Source of the DNA: Rubellimicrobium roseum
Lineage (GTDB): Bacteria; Pseudomonadota; Alphaproteobacteria; Rhodobacterales; Rhodobacteraceae
Length of the DNA stretch: 64,000 bases
Direction: 5' to 3'
Assembly: GCF_006152145.1 (NCBI RefSeq)
Contig: NZ_VDFV01000009.1
Coordinates: 1-64,000 of the forward strand
Shown here: piece by piece, positions 43,712-51,999 of the stretch
Numbering within the stretch: the stretch's first letter is position 1
How the letters are laid out: every line of letters begins with the position of its first letter
Notes under the pieces: model-generated
The model's database searches: none
What the model saw: the letters and a program-made list of their open reading frames with translations, nothing else
What the model was told of the DNA's origin: nothing
Program-made: the position numbers and the translations under genes

Positions 43712-45649
43712 ATGCGCATCCTCCTCGCCCTTCTCGTGGCGCTCTGGGCCCCGGCGGCCGGGGCGCAGACGCTTCAGGACCTGCTCCAGCAGGAGCCCGA
43801 GGCCATCTCGGACCCTTCGCGCCGCACGGTGGGCGAGGTGCTGGACAGGCTCGTCGATTCGGGCCTCCCCGAGGTGCCGGTCTTCCTCGAACGCTGGCAG
43901 GGCAAGGAGGTCTGGCAGCGCAAGAGCGACGGCCTGTTCTTCTATGCCGAGGAGGACGGCGACGGGCACGTGCTTTACGACATCTCCACGGGCGAGGAGG
44001 CCGGGCGGACGGGCCCGCGCGAATTGTCCGAACTCAAGCCCAACGCGGGCGTGCGCGGCGTCATCGGCTCGGCGCTCATCGAATTCCAACTCTCCGATCC
44101 CGACCCCGCGCGCCGCCAAGCCGCGCTGGACGCCATCGCCAAGGACCCCGCGCCCGAGCAGGCCGCCCCCCTCCGCGCCTCGCTGGAAGGCGAGGAGGAC
44201 CCGGACCTGATGGCCCGCAAGGAGCGGCTCCTCGCCCTGCTCTCGGCCCGCTTCGACGAGGACCCCGCCGCGCGCGTGGCCGCCATCGAGGCCCTGGGCG
44301 CCGACATCTCGGTCGAGGCGCGGGCGGTGCTGAACCAGATCCTGGCCAGCCGCCCGGCCGTCGCCGCCACCCTCCCCGAGGACGCCAACGTCGCCCGCCT
44401 CCTCGTGCCGGGCAGCGCCGACCTGCCGCGCGAGGCCGCCTATGTCATGCTGGTGGAGGCGGGCCTCGCGCCCCCCCGCGTGACGGAGACGGAGATCCGC
44501 GACGCGCTCGTGGCCTCCATCGCCGACGGCATGGTGGGCGAGACTCCCGTGGCGACGCTGGGCACCGACGCCGCGCGCCACGCGGCCTACGACGCCATCG
44601 CCCCCGCCCGGGGCCTTCCGCCCCGCGTGACGGAGGCCGAGGTGGACGCGGCGATCTCCACCCACGTCTTCTGGCAGGGCTACGCCGAGCCCGACGCGAC
44701 CGTCACCGCCGCGGCCCAGCGGGCGCTGGGCACGGCCGAGACGCGCGTCGCGCTGTGGCAGGGGGCCGACCTCCTCCTCGACGCGGTGTCGCTCGCCTCG
44801 ATCTACTTCCTCGCGGCCATCGGCCTTGCCATCACCTTCGGCGTCATGGGCGTCATCAACATGGCGCATGGCGAGTTCATCATGATGGGCGCCTACACGG
44901 GCTACGTCGTGCAGACCCTCGTGCCCGACTACACGCTGTCTCTCCTCCTCGCGCTGCCCTTGGCCTTCGCCGTCACCTTCGCGGCCGGGGTCGCGATGGA
45001 GCGGCTGGTCATCCATCACCTCGCGCATCGCCCGCTGGAGACGCTGCTCGCCACCTTCGGCATCTCCATCGCGCTCCAGCAGGTCGCCAAGAACGTCTTC
45101 GGCACGCAGGCGCGGCCCCTCACCTCGCCCGCCTGGCTCGACGGGGCCTGGGTCATCAACGACGTGGCGGGCATCGCCTACATCCGCATCGCCATCTTCG
45201 TCCTGGCGCTCCTGTTCCTGGGGCTCCTGTTGTTCATCCTCAAGCGGACCCGCCTGGGGCTGGAGGTCCGCGCCGTCACCCAGAATCCCGGCATGGCGGC
45301 CTCGCTCGGGATCAATCCCGACCGCATCGGGATGCTGACCTTCGGCCTGGGCTCGGGCATCGCCGGGATCGCGGGCGTGGCCATCGGGCTCTACGCCAAG
45401 GTGACCTCCGAGATGGGCGCCGACTACATCGTGCAAAGCTTCATGACCGTGGTCGTGGGCGGCGTCGGCAACGTCTGGGGCACGCTCGCGGGCGCCGGGC
45501 TCATCGGCGGCTTCCAGAAGGGGGTGGAATGGCTCAACCCCTCGAACACGCTGGCGGCGCAGACCTTCATGATCCTCTTCATCATCGCCTTCATCCAGGT
45601 CCGGCCCCGCGGGATCGTCGCGATGAAGGGCCGCGCGGCCGGAGCCTGA
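43712..45649 (+). CDS. urtB: Urea ABC transporter permease UrtB with N-terminal helical domain
   Basis: A 645-residue protein. A signal-like start MRILLALLVALWAPAAGAQT is followed by about 325 residues of an apparently periplasmic, helical-repeat-like region (IEALGADISVEARAVLNQIL, RQAALDAIAKDPAPEQAAPL). The membrane permease of the LivH type begins near residue 350: SLASIYFLAAIGLAITFGVM, MGVINMAHGEFIMMGAYTGY, then GLGSGIAGIAGVAIGLYAKV. Long N-terminal extensions are common in UrtB. It lies 109 bases after urtA and overlaps nothing; urtC begins 4 bases after its stop. Confidence 0.92.
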   Translation: MRILLALLVALWAPAAGAQTLQDLLQQEPEAISDPSRRTVGEVLDRLVDSGLPEVPVFLERWQGKEVWQRKSDGLFFYAEEDGDGHVLYDISTGEEAGRTGPRELSELKPNAGVRGVIGSALIEFQLSDPDPARRQAALDAIAKDPAPEQAAPLRASLEGEEDPDLMARKERLLALLSARFDEDPAARVAAIEALGADISVEARAVLNQILASRPAVAATLPEDANVARLLVPGSADLPREAAYVMLVEAGLAPPRVTETEIRDALVASIADGMVGETPVATLGTDAARHAAYDAIAPARGLPPRVTEAEVDAAISTHVFWQGYAEPDATVTAAAQRALGTAETRVALWQGADLLLDAVSLASIYFLAAIGLAITFGVMGVINMAHGEFIMMGAYTGYVVQTLVPDYTLSLLLALPLAFAVTFAAGVAMERLVIHHLAHRPLETLLATFGISIALQQVAKNVFGTQARPLTSPAWLDGAWVINDVAGIAYIRIAIFVLALLFLGLLLFILKRTRLGLEVRAVTQNPGMAASLGINPDRIGMLTFGLGSGIAGIAGVAIGLYAKVTSEMGADYIVQSFMTVVVGGVGNVWGTLAGAGLIGGFQKGVEWLNPSNTLAAQTFMILFIIAFIQVRPRGIVAMKGRAAGA

Positions 45650-45653
45650 TCCC

Positions 45654-46895
45654 ATGACCACCGCCCCCTCCTCCACCCTGCGGCCCCGCTTCGTGATCGC
45701 CGGAAACTCCTCCGTCCTCTGGGCGCTCCTCGTCCTGGCGCTCGTGACGGTGGGCGCGACCGTCCTGGCCGAGGCGGGGATGATCTCCACCTCCTTCGTC
45801 AAGACCCTGGGCAAGACGCTCTGCCTGTGCCTCGCGGCCATCGCCATGGACGTGGTCTGGGGCTACTGCGGCATCCTCAGCCTCGGCCACATGGCCTTCT
45901 TCGGAATCGGCGGCTACGCCATCGGCCAGTGGCTGATGACGGCGCGCACGACCGACATCGTGACACAGAACCTTGCCGGCCAGCCGCTCCCCCCCACCCC
46001 GCGCGAGATCGAGCAAGCCGTGGCCTCGCAGATCTTCGGGGTCGTGGGCGCCGACGACTTCCCCTGGATCTGGGCCTTCTCTCACAGCCTCGCGCTGCAA
46101 CTGCTGATGGTCGTGCTGGTGCCGGGCGTGCTTGCCGGGCTCTTCGGCTGGCTGGCCTTCCGCTCGCGCGTGACGGGGGTCTACCTGTCCATCCTCACGC
46201 AGGGGATGACACTCGCCCTCTCGCTCTGGCTGTTCCAGAACGACTCGGGGCTCCGGGGCAACAACGGGCTCTCGGGGCTCCAGAACATTCCCGGCCTCGA
46301 CCAGTGGGGGCAGGACCGGATCTCTCTCCTCTTCCTCTGGGCCTCGGCCGGGGCGCTGGGGGCGGGCTACGTCCTCTTCGCCTGGCTCACCTCCGGGCGG
46401 CGGGGCAGCGCCATCCGCGCCATCCGCGACGACGAGGCGCGGCTGCGCTTCCTCGGCCACGGGGTCGAGGGGCTCAAGCTCCTGGTCTTCACCCTGACGG
46501 CCGTGGTCACCGCCATCGCGGGCGCGCTCTATTACCCGCAGGCGGGCATCATCAATCCGGGCGAGGTCGCGCCCCTCGCCTCCATCTACCTCGCCGTCTG
46601 GGTCGCCATCGGCGGGCGCGGGCGGCTCTACGGCGCGGCGCTGGGCGCGGCGCTGGTGTCGCTCCTCTCCTCCTGGTTCACCGGGGGCGGGGCGCCGGAT
46701 ATTCCCCTGGGCTTCTACACGATCCAGTGGACCGACTGGTGGACCGTGCTCCTGGGCCTGACCTTCGTCGCCGTGACGCTCTGGGCGCCCAAGGGGCTGG
46801 GCGGGCTCTTCGACCTCGTGCCGTCCCGCAAGCCCCGGCAGGGCGACTGGGGCCCCGACGACGGCGCCTGGCGCCGCGAGGAGGGCCAGCCGTGA
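45654..46895 (+). CDS. urtC: Urea ABC transporter permease UrtC
   Basis: A 413-residue LivM-type permease. Markers are CLAAIAMDVVWGYCGILSLG, GHMAFFGIGGYAIGQWLMTA, SRVTGVYLSILTQGMTLALS, and late GLKLLVFTLTAVVTAIAGAL with YYPQAGIINPGEVAPLASIY. It pairs with UrtB as the translocation channel. ATG 45654 follows the urtB stop by four bases. Its stop overlaps the GTG of urtD (GTGA). Confidence 0.94.
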   Translation: MTTAPSSTLRPRFVIAGNSSVLWALLVLALVTVGATVLAEAGMISTSFVKTLGKTLCLCLAAIAMDVVWGYCGILSLGHMAFFGIGGYAIGQWLMTARTTDIVTQNLAGQPLPPTPREIEQAVASQIFGVVGADDFPWIWAFSHSLALQLLMVVLVPGVLAGLFGWLAFRSRVTGVYLSILTQGMTLALSLWLFQNDSGLRGNNGLSGLQNIPGLDQWGQDRISLLFLWASAGALGAGYVLFAWLTSGRRGSAIRAIRDDEARLRFLGHGVEGLKLLVFTLTAVVTAIAGALYYPQAGIINPGEVAPLASIYLAVWVAIGGRGRLYGAALGAALVSLLSSWFTGGGAPDIPLGFYTIQWTDWWTVLLGLTFVAVTLWAPKGLGGLFDLVPSRKPRQGDWGPDDGAWRREEGQP

Positions 46896-47632
46896 CCGCG
46901 CTCCTCCATGTCGACTCCATCTCGGTCAGCTTCGACGGCTTCCGGGCGATCAACGACCTGTCCCTGACCGTCGAACCCACGGGCCTGCGCGCCATCATCG
47001 GCCCCAACGGCGCGGGCAAGACCACCTTCATGGACATCGTGACCGGCAAGACCCGGCCCGACTCGGGCCGCGTCCTCTGGGGCGAGAAGGCGCAGGATCT
47101 CGTGGGCCTGTCCGAATCGCGCATCGCCCGCCTCGGGCTCGGGCGCAAGTTCCAGCGCCCCACCGTATTCGAGGCGCAGACCGTGGCCGAGAACCTCGAC
47201 CTCGCGCTTCGGAACCCCCGCCAGCCGCTGCGCGTCCTCTTCGCCCGCCGCACCGCCGACGACCGCGCCCGCGCCCTGGCCATCGCCGAGGAGATCGGGC
47301 TCCTTCCGCACCTCCACCGCCGCGCGGGCGAGCTGTCGCACGGCCAGAAGCAGTGGCTGGAGATCGGGATGCTGCTCGCGCAGGACCCCCGCCTCCTCCT
47401 CGTGGACGAGCCCGCCGCCGGCATGACCGTGCCCGAGCGCGAGCATACCACGGACCTCCTGCGCCGCGCCGCCGAGACCCGCGCCGTGGTGGTGGTCGAG
47501 CACGACATGGAGTTCGTCCGCCGCCTCGACTGCCGCGTGACCGTGCTGCACGAGGGCCGCGTGCTGGCCGAGGGCTCGCTGGACCACGTGACCTCCAATC
47601 CCGACGTCATCGACGTCTATCTGGGACGCTGA
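46892..47632 (+). CDS. urtD: Urea ABC transporter ATPase UrtD
   Basis: A 246-residue LivG-type ATPase. Walker A is IIGPNGAGKTTFMDIVTGKT, the signature is AGELSHGQKQWLEIGMLLA (SHGQ in place of SGGQ, a usual UrtD variant), and Walker B is RLLLVDEPAAGMTVPERE, with the switch His in VVVVEHDMEFVRRLD. The GTG at 46892 is chosen because it overlaps the urtC stop and starts a normal-length protein. It works with UrtE to power urea uptake. Confidence 0.94.
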   Translation: MTALLHVDSISVSFDGFRAINDLSLTVEPTGLRAIIGPNGAGKTTFMDIVTGKTRPDSGRVLWGEKAQDLVGLSESRIARLGLGRKFQRPTVFEAQTVAENLDLALRNPRQPLRVLFARRTADDRARALAIAEEIGLLPHLHRRAGELSHGQKQWLEIGMLLAQDPRLLLVDEPAAGMTVPEREHTTDLLRRAAETRAVVVVEHDMEFVRRLDCRVTVLHEGRVLAEGSLDHVTSNPDVIDVYLGR

Positions 47633-47634
47633 CG

Positions 47635-48330
47635 ATGCTCGAAGTCGAGAACCTGACCCTGCGCTACGGCCAGAGCCGCATCCTCCACGGCATCGACCTC
47701 GTGGCCCGCCCGGGCGAGGTGACGGCGGTGATGGGCGTGAACGGAGTGGGCAAGACCAGCCTCCTGCGCGCCATCGCGGGCCGCCACCCTTTCGAGGGGG
47801 GCACGATCCGCCTCGACGGGCGCGACCTGGGCCGCCCCACCGCCGCGCAGGCCGCCCGCGCGGGCATCGCCTACGTGCCGCAGGGGCGCGAGATCTTCCC
47901 CCTCCTGACCGTCGAGGAGAACCTGGAGACGGGCTTCGCCTGCCTACCCCGCGCGCGCCGCGAGGTGCCGGCCGAACTCTACGATCTCTTCCCGATCCTG
48001 ACGACCATGCGCCACCGGCGCGGCGGCGACCTGTCGGGCGGCCAGCAGCAGCAGCTCGCCATCGCCCGCGCGCTGGTGACGCGGCCCCGCGTCCTGCTGC
48101 TCGACGAGCCCACCGAGGGCATCCAGCCCAGCATCATCAAGGACATCGGCCGGGTGATCGAGGGGCTGCGCGACCGCGGCGACATCGCCGTGGTGCTGGT
48201 CGAGCAGTACTTCGACTTCGCCCACCGGCTCGCGGACCGCTTCGTGGCCATGAGCCGGGGCGCGGTGACGCTGGCCGCCCCGCGCGAGGGGATCGCGCGC
48301 GACCGGCTCCTGTCGGCCATCTCGATCTAG
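47635..48330 (+). CDS. urtE: Urea ABC transporter ATPase UrtE
   Basis: A 231-residue LivF-type ATPase. Walker A is VMGVNGVGKTSLLRAIAGRH, signature HRRGGDLSGGQQQQLAIARA, Walker B RVLLLDEPTEGIQPSIIKD, and the switch His region is replaced by VVLVEQYFDFAHRLAD (Gln), as usual for this family. ATG 47635 lies two bases after the urtD stop. The last codons overlap by 4 bases with a convergent gene on the other strand. Confidence 0.94.
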   Translation: MLEVENLTLRYGQSRILHGIDLVARPGEVTAVMGVNGVGKTSLLRAIAGRHPFEGGTIRLDGRDLGRPTAAQAARAGIAYVPQGREIFPLLTVEENLETGFACLPRARREVPAELYDLFPILTTMRHRRGGDLSGGQQQQLAIARALVTRPRVLLLDEPTEGIQPSIIKDIGRVIEGLRDRGDIAVVLVEQYFDFAHRLADRFVAMSRGAVTLAAPREGIARDRLLSAISI

Positions 48331-49124
48331 GCGCCCAGCGTCCCGCCCAGGTGACGCGCCGCGGCGACCGACACGAGGCCCGTGCTCCGGGCCTCGAACA
48401 CGAGCACGGTCACGACGCCGCCCTCGACCAGGACTCCGACGGCCATTCCCACGGGATCGGCGCGCAGGAGCAGGAACTGCCGGGCGGGCAGCACGCGCCG
48501 CGTGGCCGCGACCCATCCGGCCAGGTCCCCGGCGATCTCGGGGCCTAGGGCCTCCAGCGCCGAGCCCTCGCCCCAGCCCCGGAGGACCTCGCCCTCGGGA
48601 CCGAGTTGCAGCACGCCCCGGCAATAGGGCGCCGCCACGGCGACGAAGGCCTCCGCCGCTGCCGGGTCCGCGCCGCCGGCCGGGCGGGCGGCCTCCGGCT
48701 CCTCCTGCGCGAGCAGCCGCCGGCAGACGGAGCGCAGCTCGCCCGGCCCCCAGCCCTGGACCTTGCGCGACCAGCCGGTCGCGCCGCGCCGGAACTCGAT
48801 CGCCATGGGCCCGGGCTGGCGGATCAGCGCGCACAGGACATGCGCCACCTGCCGGAGGCGGTGCGCCGGTCGGCCGCCCCGGCCCGGAATGCGGGCTTCA
48901 ACGATCTCCAGCAACTGCCCAAAGCCCGCGAGAAGGACGATCTCGGCCGCGCCCGCCCGCAGCGTCACGGTCTGGACCAGCGCCGCCGTCTCGATCTCCA
49001 GCAGGATCGCCAGCAGGCGGTCGGCGGGAGCGTCGGCCTCGACCAGCCGGCTGCGCGTGGGGGGCGCGGGCTCGGCCTCCGGGCGGGGCGGGCGGCGGTC
49101 GGGCAGAAGGGCGGTGTCGGGCAT
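48327..49124 (-). CDS. Unknown protein with C-terminal Roadblock-like domain
   Basis: A 265-residue soluble protein. The middle part (DRLLAILLEIETAALVQTVT; VAHVLCALIRQPGPMAIEFR) resembles a small DUF4388-like effector module. The C-terminal half (AAEAFVAVAAPYCRGVLQLG; ALGPEIAGDLAGWVAATRRV; QFLLLRADPVGMAVGVLVEG) has the alternating helix-strand pattern of Roadblock/LC7 domains. Such pairs can act with small GTPases, but none is nearby. The ATG at 49124 is chosen because upstream sequence is arginine-rich and non-homologous. The 34-base gap to the next gene upstream suggests one operon. Confidence 0.6.
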   Translation of the reverse strand: MPDTALLPDRRPPRPEAEPAPPTRSRLVEADAPADRLLAILLEIETAALVQTVTLRAGAAEIVLLAGFGQLLEIVEARIPGRGGRPAHRLRQVAHVLCALIRQPGPMAIEFRRGATGWSRKVQGWGPGELRSVCRRLLAQEEPEAARPAGGADPAAAEAFVAVAAPYCRGVLQLGPEGEVLRGWGEGSALEALGPEIAGDLAGWVAATRRVLPARQFLLLRADPVGMAVGVLVEGGVVTVLVFEARSTGLVSVAAARHLGGTLGA

Positions 49125-49158
49125 GGTGCCTCGCGCGGATGAACAGGGGGAACAGTCG

Positions 49159-49554
49159 TCAGGCGGCCCGCGCCAGGGTTTCGACCCCGGCCCGGGCGCG
49201 GGCCAGGACCAGGCCGACATTGGCGGCCTTGCGGCAGACGTAGCAGATCACCCGGCCCGAGGTTGCCCCGAGGGGCAGGAAGACATGGAGATGCTCGTCG
49301 CTGAACACGACCATCTCGGGCAGGCGCGGCGCCCCGTCAGTCGGGCCCGCGAGCAGGCGCCCGATCCCGGACAGCGCCGCCCCCTGGAACAGGTCCGCCA
49401 CGGCGCCGCCCAGCCGGTCGAGCCCCCGCGCCAGGTCCGTGTCCGTGGCCCCGGTGGCCAGGAGCAGCCCCGACTCGGCGTCGAGGCAGCCCGAGGCCAG
49501 GCAGTCCGGGATGGCCGCCATCGTCGCCTGCAGCGCGGTCTCGAAACTCGACAT
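49159..49554 (-). CDS. Roadblock/LC7-like small protein
   Basis: A 131-residue protein of Roadblock/LC7 appearance: helix MSSFETALQATMAAIPDCLA, strands SGCLDAESGLLLATGATD, helix LARGLDRLGGAVADLFQGAA, strands EMVVFSDEHLHVFLPLGATS and GRVICYVCRKAANVGLVLA. Related bacterial proteins are of unknown role. Together with the 265-residue protein it makes a likely two-gene operon on the minus strand. No MglA-type GTPase is present in the window. Confidence 0.65.
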   Translation of the reverse strand: MSSFETALQATMAAIPDCLASGCLDAESGLLLATGATDTDLARGLDRLGGAVADLFQGAALSGIGRLLAGPTDGAPRLPEMVVFSDEHLHVFLPLGATSGRVICYVCRKAANVGLVLARARAGVETLARAA

Positions 49555-49685
49555 GCTCCGGTCCTTTCGTGGCGCGGGCCAGGGGGCGCGCGCCGACCGG
49601 ACTAGCGGGGCCACGTAACGGCCACGTTGGAGCATCCCGGCTTTTCCAAGCCTTTTTGAGGACGAAGCGGTGTCGCCGGGGCCGA

Positions 49686-50297
49686 TCAGCCCGACGCCGA
49701 GGCCGGGATGCCGCGCACGAGCGATTGGACCAGCGCCACGACCTCGTCCTCCAGCGCCTCGCGCGGGGTGCCCACGAATTGCCCGGTGAGCGACAGGTGC
49801 ACGACCCCATGGACGGCCGCGAAGAGCGTGCGCGCCCGCAGCGACAGCCCCTCGGGGCCAAGGTCGGGCCGCAGCCGCGCCAGCGGACCCGCGATCAGCC
49901 GCATGATCCGCACATGAGCCTCGCGATGATCCTCGGGGACGGGCACGCCCTCGGGCAGGCGGTGGTCGAAGAGCGCAGCCCAGAGCGGCCGCTCGGCCAG
50001 CGCGAAGCGGACATAGCCACGCGCGAGGGCTACCATCCGCTCGGCCGGGGGCAGGTCCTCGGGAGCCGCGTGGCGAAGCCTCTCGTCCAGCCGCGCCAGC
50101 GTGCGGGCGTTCACCTGCAGGATCAGCAGGTCCAGGCTCTCGAAGGCGCTGTACAGGGAGCCCAGCGCGACGCCTGCCTCGGCCGTCAGGTCCCGCGCGC
50201 GCAGTCCCCCGAGGCCGCCTTCCACGATGCGCCGCTCGGCCGCGTCCAGCAGGCGGCGGCGCAGTTCCTCGCGGCTCTCCTCGCGCTTGCCCATCAT
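49686..50297 (-). CDS. TetR/AcrR-family regulator with its own operators
   Basis: A 203-residue repressor. The HTH lies in LRARDLTAEAGVALGSLYSA (residues about 32-51). The C-terminal domain has PLWAALFDHRLPEGVPVPED and AAVHGVVHLSLTGQFVG. Tandem ATGs at 50297 and 50294 follow GGGAGG; either may be used. The divergent intergenic region holds three copies of a 13-bp palindrome TGAAC-N3-GTTCA, the first only 17 bases from this start, which strongly suggests self-repression and control of the divergent small genes. The inducer is unknown. Confidence 0.88.
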   Translation of the reverse strand: MMGKREESREELRRRLLDAAERRIVEGGLGGLRARDLTAEAGVALGSLYSAFESLDLLILQVNARTLARLDERLRHAAPEDLPPAERMVALARGYVRFALAERPLWAALFDHRLPEGVPVPEDHREAHVRIMRLIAGPLARLRPDLGPEGLSLRARTLFAAVHGVVHLSLTGQFVGTPREALEDEVVALVQSLVRGIPASASG

Positions 50298-50313
50298 CCC
50301 GCCTCCCAATCCA

Positions 50314-50385
50314 TGAACACCGTTCAACAAATATCTTGAACAACGTTCAGAGACAAGCTACAAATCACTTCATGAACAACGTTCA
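50314..50385. promoter_or_regulatory. Three TetR-type operators TGAAC-N3-GTTCA
   Basis: TGAACACCGTTCA (50314-50326), TGAACAACGTTCA (50337-50349) and TGAACAACGTTCA (50373-50385). Each is palindromic in its 5-bp arms, and two copies are identical. Starts are spaced 23 and 36 bases. They lie between the divergent TetR gene and the small gene at 50402, so one repressor could close both promoters. Confidence 0.85.
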
Positions 50386-50401
50386 CTATTCGGAGGACAT
50401 C

Positions 50402-50683
50402 ATGGAATCAACCATCCGACCCCAGCAGGACGACCTCCCGGCGCCCCGTGCCGCCGTTGGACCGACGACCGAAGCCGCCCGCGCCTGCGCGGAGCTGGGC
50501 GCGCTCGGCGCCCGCCATGTCTGGCTCCTGGCCGAGCGTTCCGCCGCCCTGGCTCGGGACGACCGTGCGGCCGCCGAGATCCTCGCGAGCCGCCTCGCGG
50601 CCATCGAGACCGACATGACGCGTGCCGTCGCGGTGCTGGTGGCCCGCAACGCCCGCCCCGAGCCGCCGCGCGCGCGGACCTGA
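50402..50683 (+). CDS. Small helical protein, TetR-controlled
   Basis: A 93-residue soluble, mostly helical protein (TEAARACAELGALGARHVWL; AAEILASRLAAIETDMTRAV). No known family is recognised. ATG 50402 is chosen because GGAGG lies six bases upstream; an in-frame TTG within the operator region is rejected. It is the first gene downstream of the three palindromes, so it is a likely target of the divergent TetR. The next gene, 31 bases on, is a membrane protein and probably cotranscribed. Confidence 0.6.
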   Translation: MESTIRPQQDDLPAPRAAVGPTTEAARACAELGALGARHVWLLAERSAALARDDRAAAEILASRLAAIETDMTRAVAVLVARNARPEPPRART

Positions 50684-50714
50684 CCCGTTTCCCATCCAGC
50701 GAAGGAGCCCTCCC

Positions 50715-50990
50715 ATGTCCACGCCGACCCGTTCCGACTCGTCCGCCTGGCGGACATTCACCTTCGTCAACTTCGCTGTCGCCGCGCTGATGATGGCGGG
50801 TGGCATCTGGTTCCTGGACGCCAGCTTCGCGGTGAAGGGGTTCTACGCGATGGCGGCGCTGATGCTGGTGAGCTCGACCGTGTCCCTGTCCAAGACTCTG
50901 CGCGACGAGGCCGAGGCCGAGCGCGACAGGGAACGCCGCCGCGAGGAGGCCGACGCGCGGCTGCCCGGTGGGATGGCGCACCCCTCCTGA
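50715..50990 (+). CDS. YiaA/YiaB-like inner membrane protein
   Basis: A 91-residue protein with two helices (TFVNFAVAALMMAGGIWFLD; GFYAMAALMLVSSTVSLSKT) and a charged C-terminal tail RDEAEAERDRERRREEAD. The W..FTFVNFAVA...GIWFLDASFAVKGFYAM pattern is typical of the YiaAB family. The family function is unknown. GAAGGAG precedes ATG 50715. It lies downstream of the TetR-controlled small gene in one likely transcription unit. Confidence 0.8.
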   Translation: MSTPTRSDSSAWRTFTFVNFAVAALMMAGGIWFLDASFAVKGFYAMAALMLVSSTVSLSKTLRDEAEAERDRERRREEADARLPGGMAHPS

Positions 50991-51140
50991 CCCTGCGGCA
51001 CCCTCAGGATCAGCCGACCCAACCACAGGGAATGCGGAACGCATCGGGAACACGCACAAGATGTAGTTGACCCCGGACTCCGCACCCCACAGCATGGTTA
51101 TCCACAGGCCCGCGCGTCGCGGACCCGGAGACGGACGCCC

Positions 51141-51587
51141 ATGCTCGAATCGTCACAGCCCGCCCTGCCGCTGATGGACCAGCTTCCCCTGTCCGCGCCT
51201 CCGGCGCGGGCGGGGCGGCGGCGGACCTCCGTGGCCGCGCGTCCGGCCGGAGCGGCCTGCAGCGCCGGCCAGCTCCGGGCGATGCGGCAGGCCTTCCTGG
51301 GTCTGGCGACGCGATGGGCGCTCTCGGGCGAGGAAGCGTTGCGCCTTATGGGAGAGCCCTTCGACGACGAGGCCGCGCGGATCGAGCGTCTGGAGGGCCT
51401 CCTCGGCATCCACCGCTCGCTCCTGCTGCTCCTGCCCGAGCCCGACACCTGCCTGTGCTTCCTGCGCCGCCCGGCCGCCGCCTTCGACGGCTGCTCGGCG
51501 CTGGGGGTCATGCTCGCGGACGGGCGCACGGGCATCGCGCGGGTGCGCGCCCACATCGTCGAGCACGTGGCGCGCGCGCCGCTCTGA
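51141..51587 (+). CDS. Orphan MbcA/ParS/Xre-like (DUF2384) protein
   Basis: A 148-residue protein. The C-terminal 100 residues have the MbcA/ParS-type toxin-binding layout: AMRQAFLGLATRWALSGEEA, LRLMGEPFDDEAARIERLEG, LLGIHRSLLLLLPEPDTCLC, and RRPAAAFDGCSALGVMLADG. In type II toxin systems of the Res-Xre kind this domain is the antitoxin. Here no RES toxin gene follows; downstream is an unrelated exported protein. So it may be an orphan regulator or antitoxin remnant. The N-terminal 40 residues are Pro/Ala/Arg-rich. Confidence 0.65.
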   Translation: MLESSQPALPLMDQLPLSAPPARAGRRRTSVAARPAGAACSAGQLRAMRQAFLGLATRWALSGEEALRLMGEPFDDEAARIERLEGLLGIHRSLLLLLPEPDTCLCFLRRPAAAFDGCSALGVMLADGRTGIARVRAHIVEHVARAPL

Positions 51588-51651
51588 TCCCCGGCTTGAT
51601 CGCGGGCCGCACCCCGGCGAAGCTCGTGGCCGTCCCCAGCCGGAGTCCGCC

Positions 51652-51999
51652 ATGACCGTCCGTCGCCTCGCCGCCCTCCTCCTCGCCGGCCTTCTTGCAT
51701 CGCCCGCGCAGGCGCAGGGCGTCCTCGACCGCCTTCTGGGCGACGACCCGGGCCGGGCCATCGCGCCCGCCGACCTCGTCGCGGCGCACATCTGGGTCTT
51801 CGACCCCCGCCGGGGCCTGTCGAACTTCCCCCAGGCCGAGATGCGCCCGGGGCCTCATGTCCTCGTGATCCTGACGGCCAACACCCGCGTCCCGAGCCTC
51901 GTGCTGCGCACCGAGACCGGCGCCGAATGCGCCGCCGCCGCGCGCTCGCTCACCTCCGTCCACGGCGGAGGGTTGGCCTACTGCCACCCGCTCGCCTGA
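51652..51999 (+). CDS. Small exported protein of unknown function
   Basis: A 115-residue protein with a signal peptide (MTVRRLAALLLAGLLASPAQ). The mature part contains DLVAAHIWVFDPRRGLSNFP, HVLVILTANTRVPSLVLRTE and two cysteines (CAAAARS, AYCHP) that could form a disulfide in the periplasm. No family is recognised. It follows the MbcA/Xre-like gene after 64 bases and overlaps by 22 bases the end of the convergent flavoprotein gene. Confidence 0.6.
   Translation: MTVRRLAALLLAGLLASPAQAQGVLDRLLGDDPGRAIAPADLVAAHIWVFDPRRGLSNFPQAEMRPGPHVLVILTANTRVPSLVLRTETGAECAAAARSLTSVHGGGLAYCHPLA

Noticed and set aside
40444-43719. A long minus-strand open frame spanning urtA and the rbs-like ATPase
   Set aside because: It is antisense to urtA and out of frame in the ATPase gene, with no motif.
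42319-48330. A urt-linked urease or branched-chain amino acid role
   Set aside because: No urease gene is in the window, and the UrtA motifs favour urea over branched-chain amino acids.
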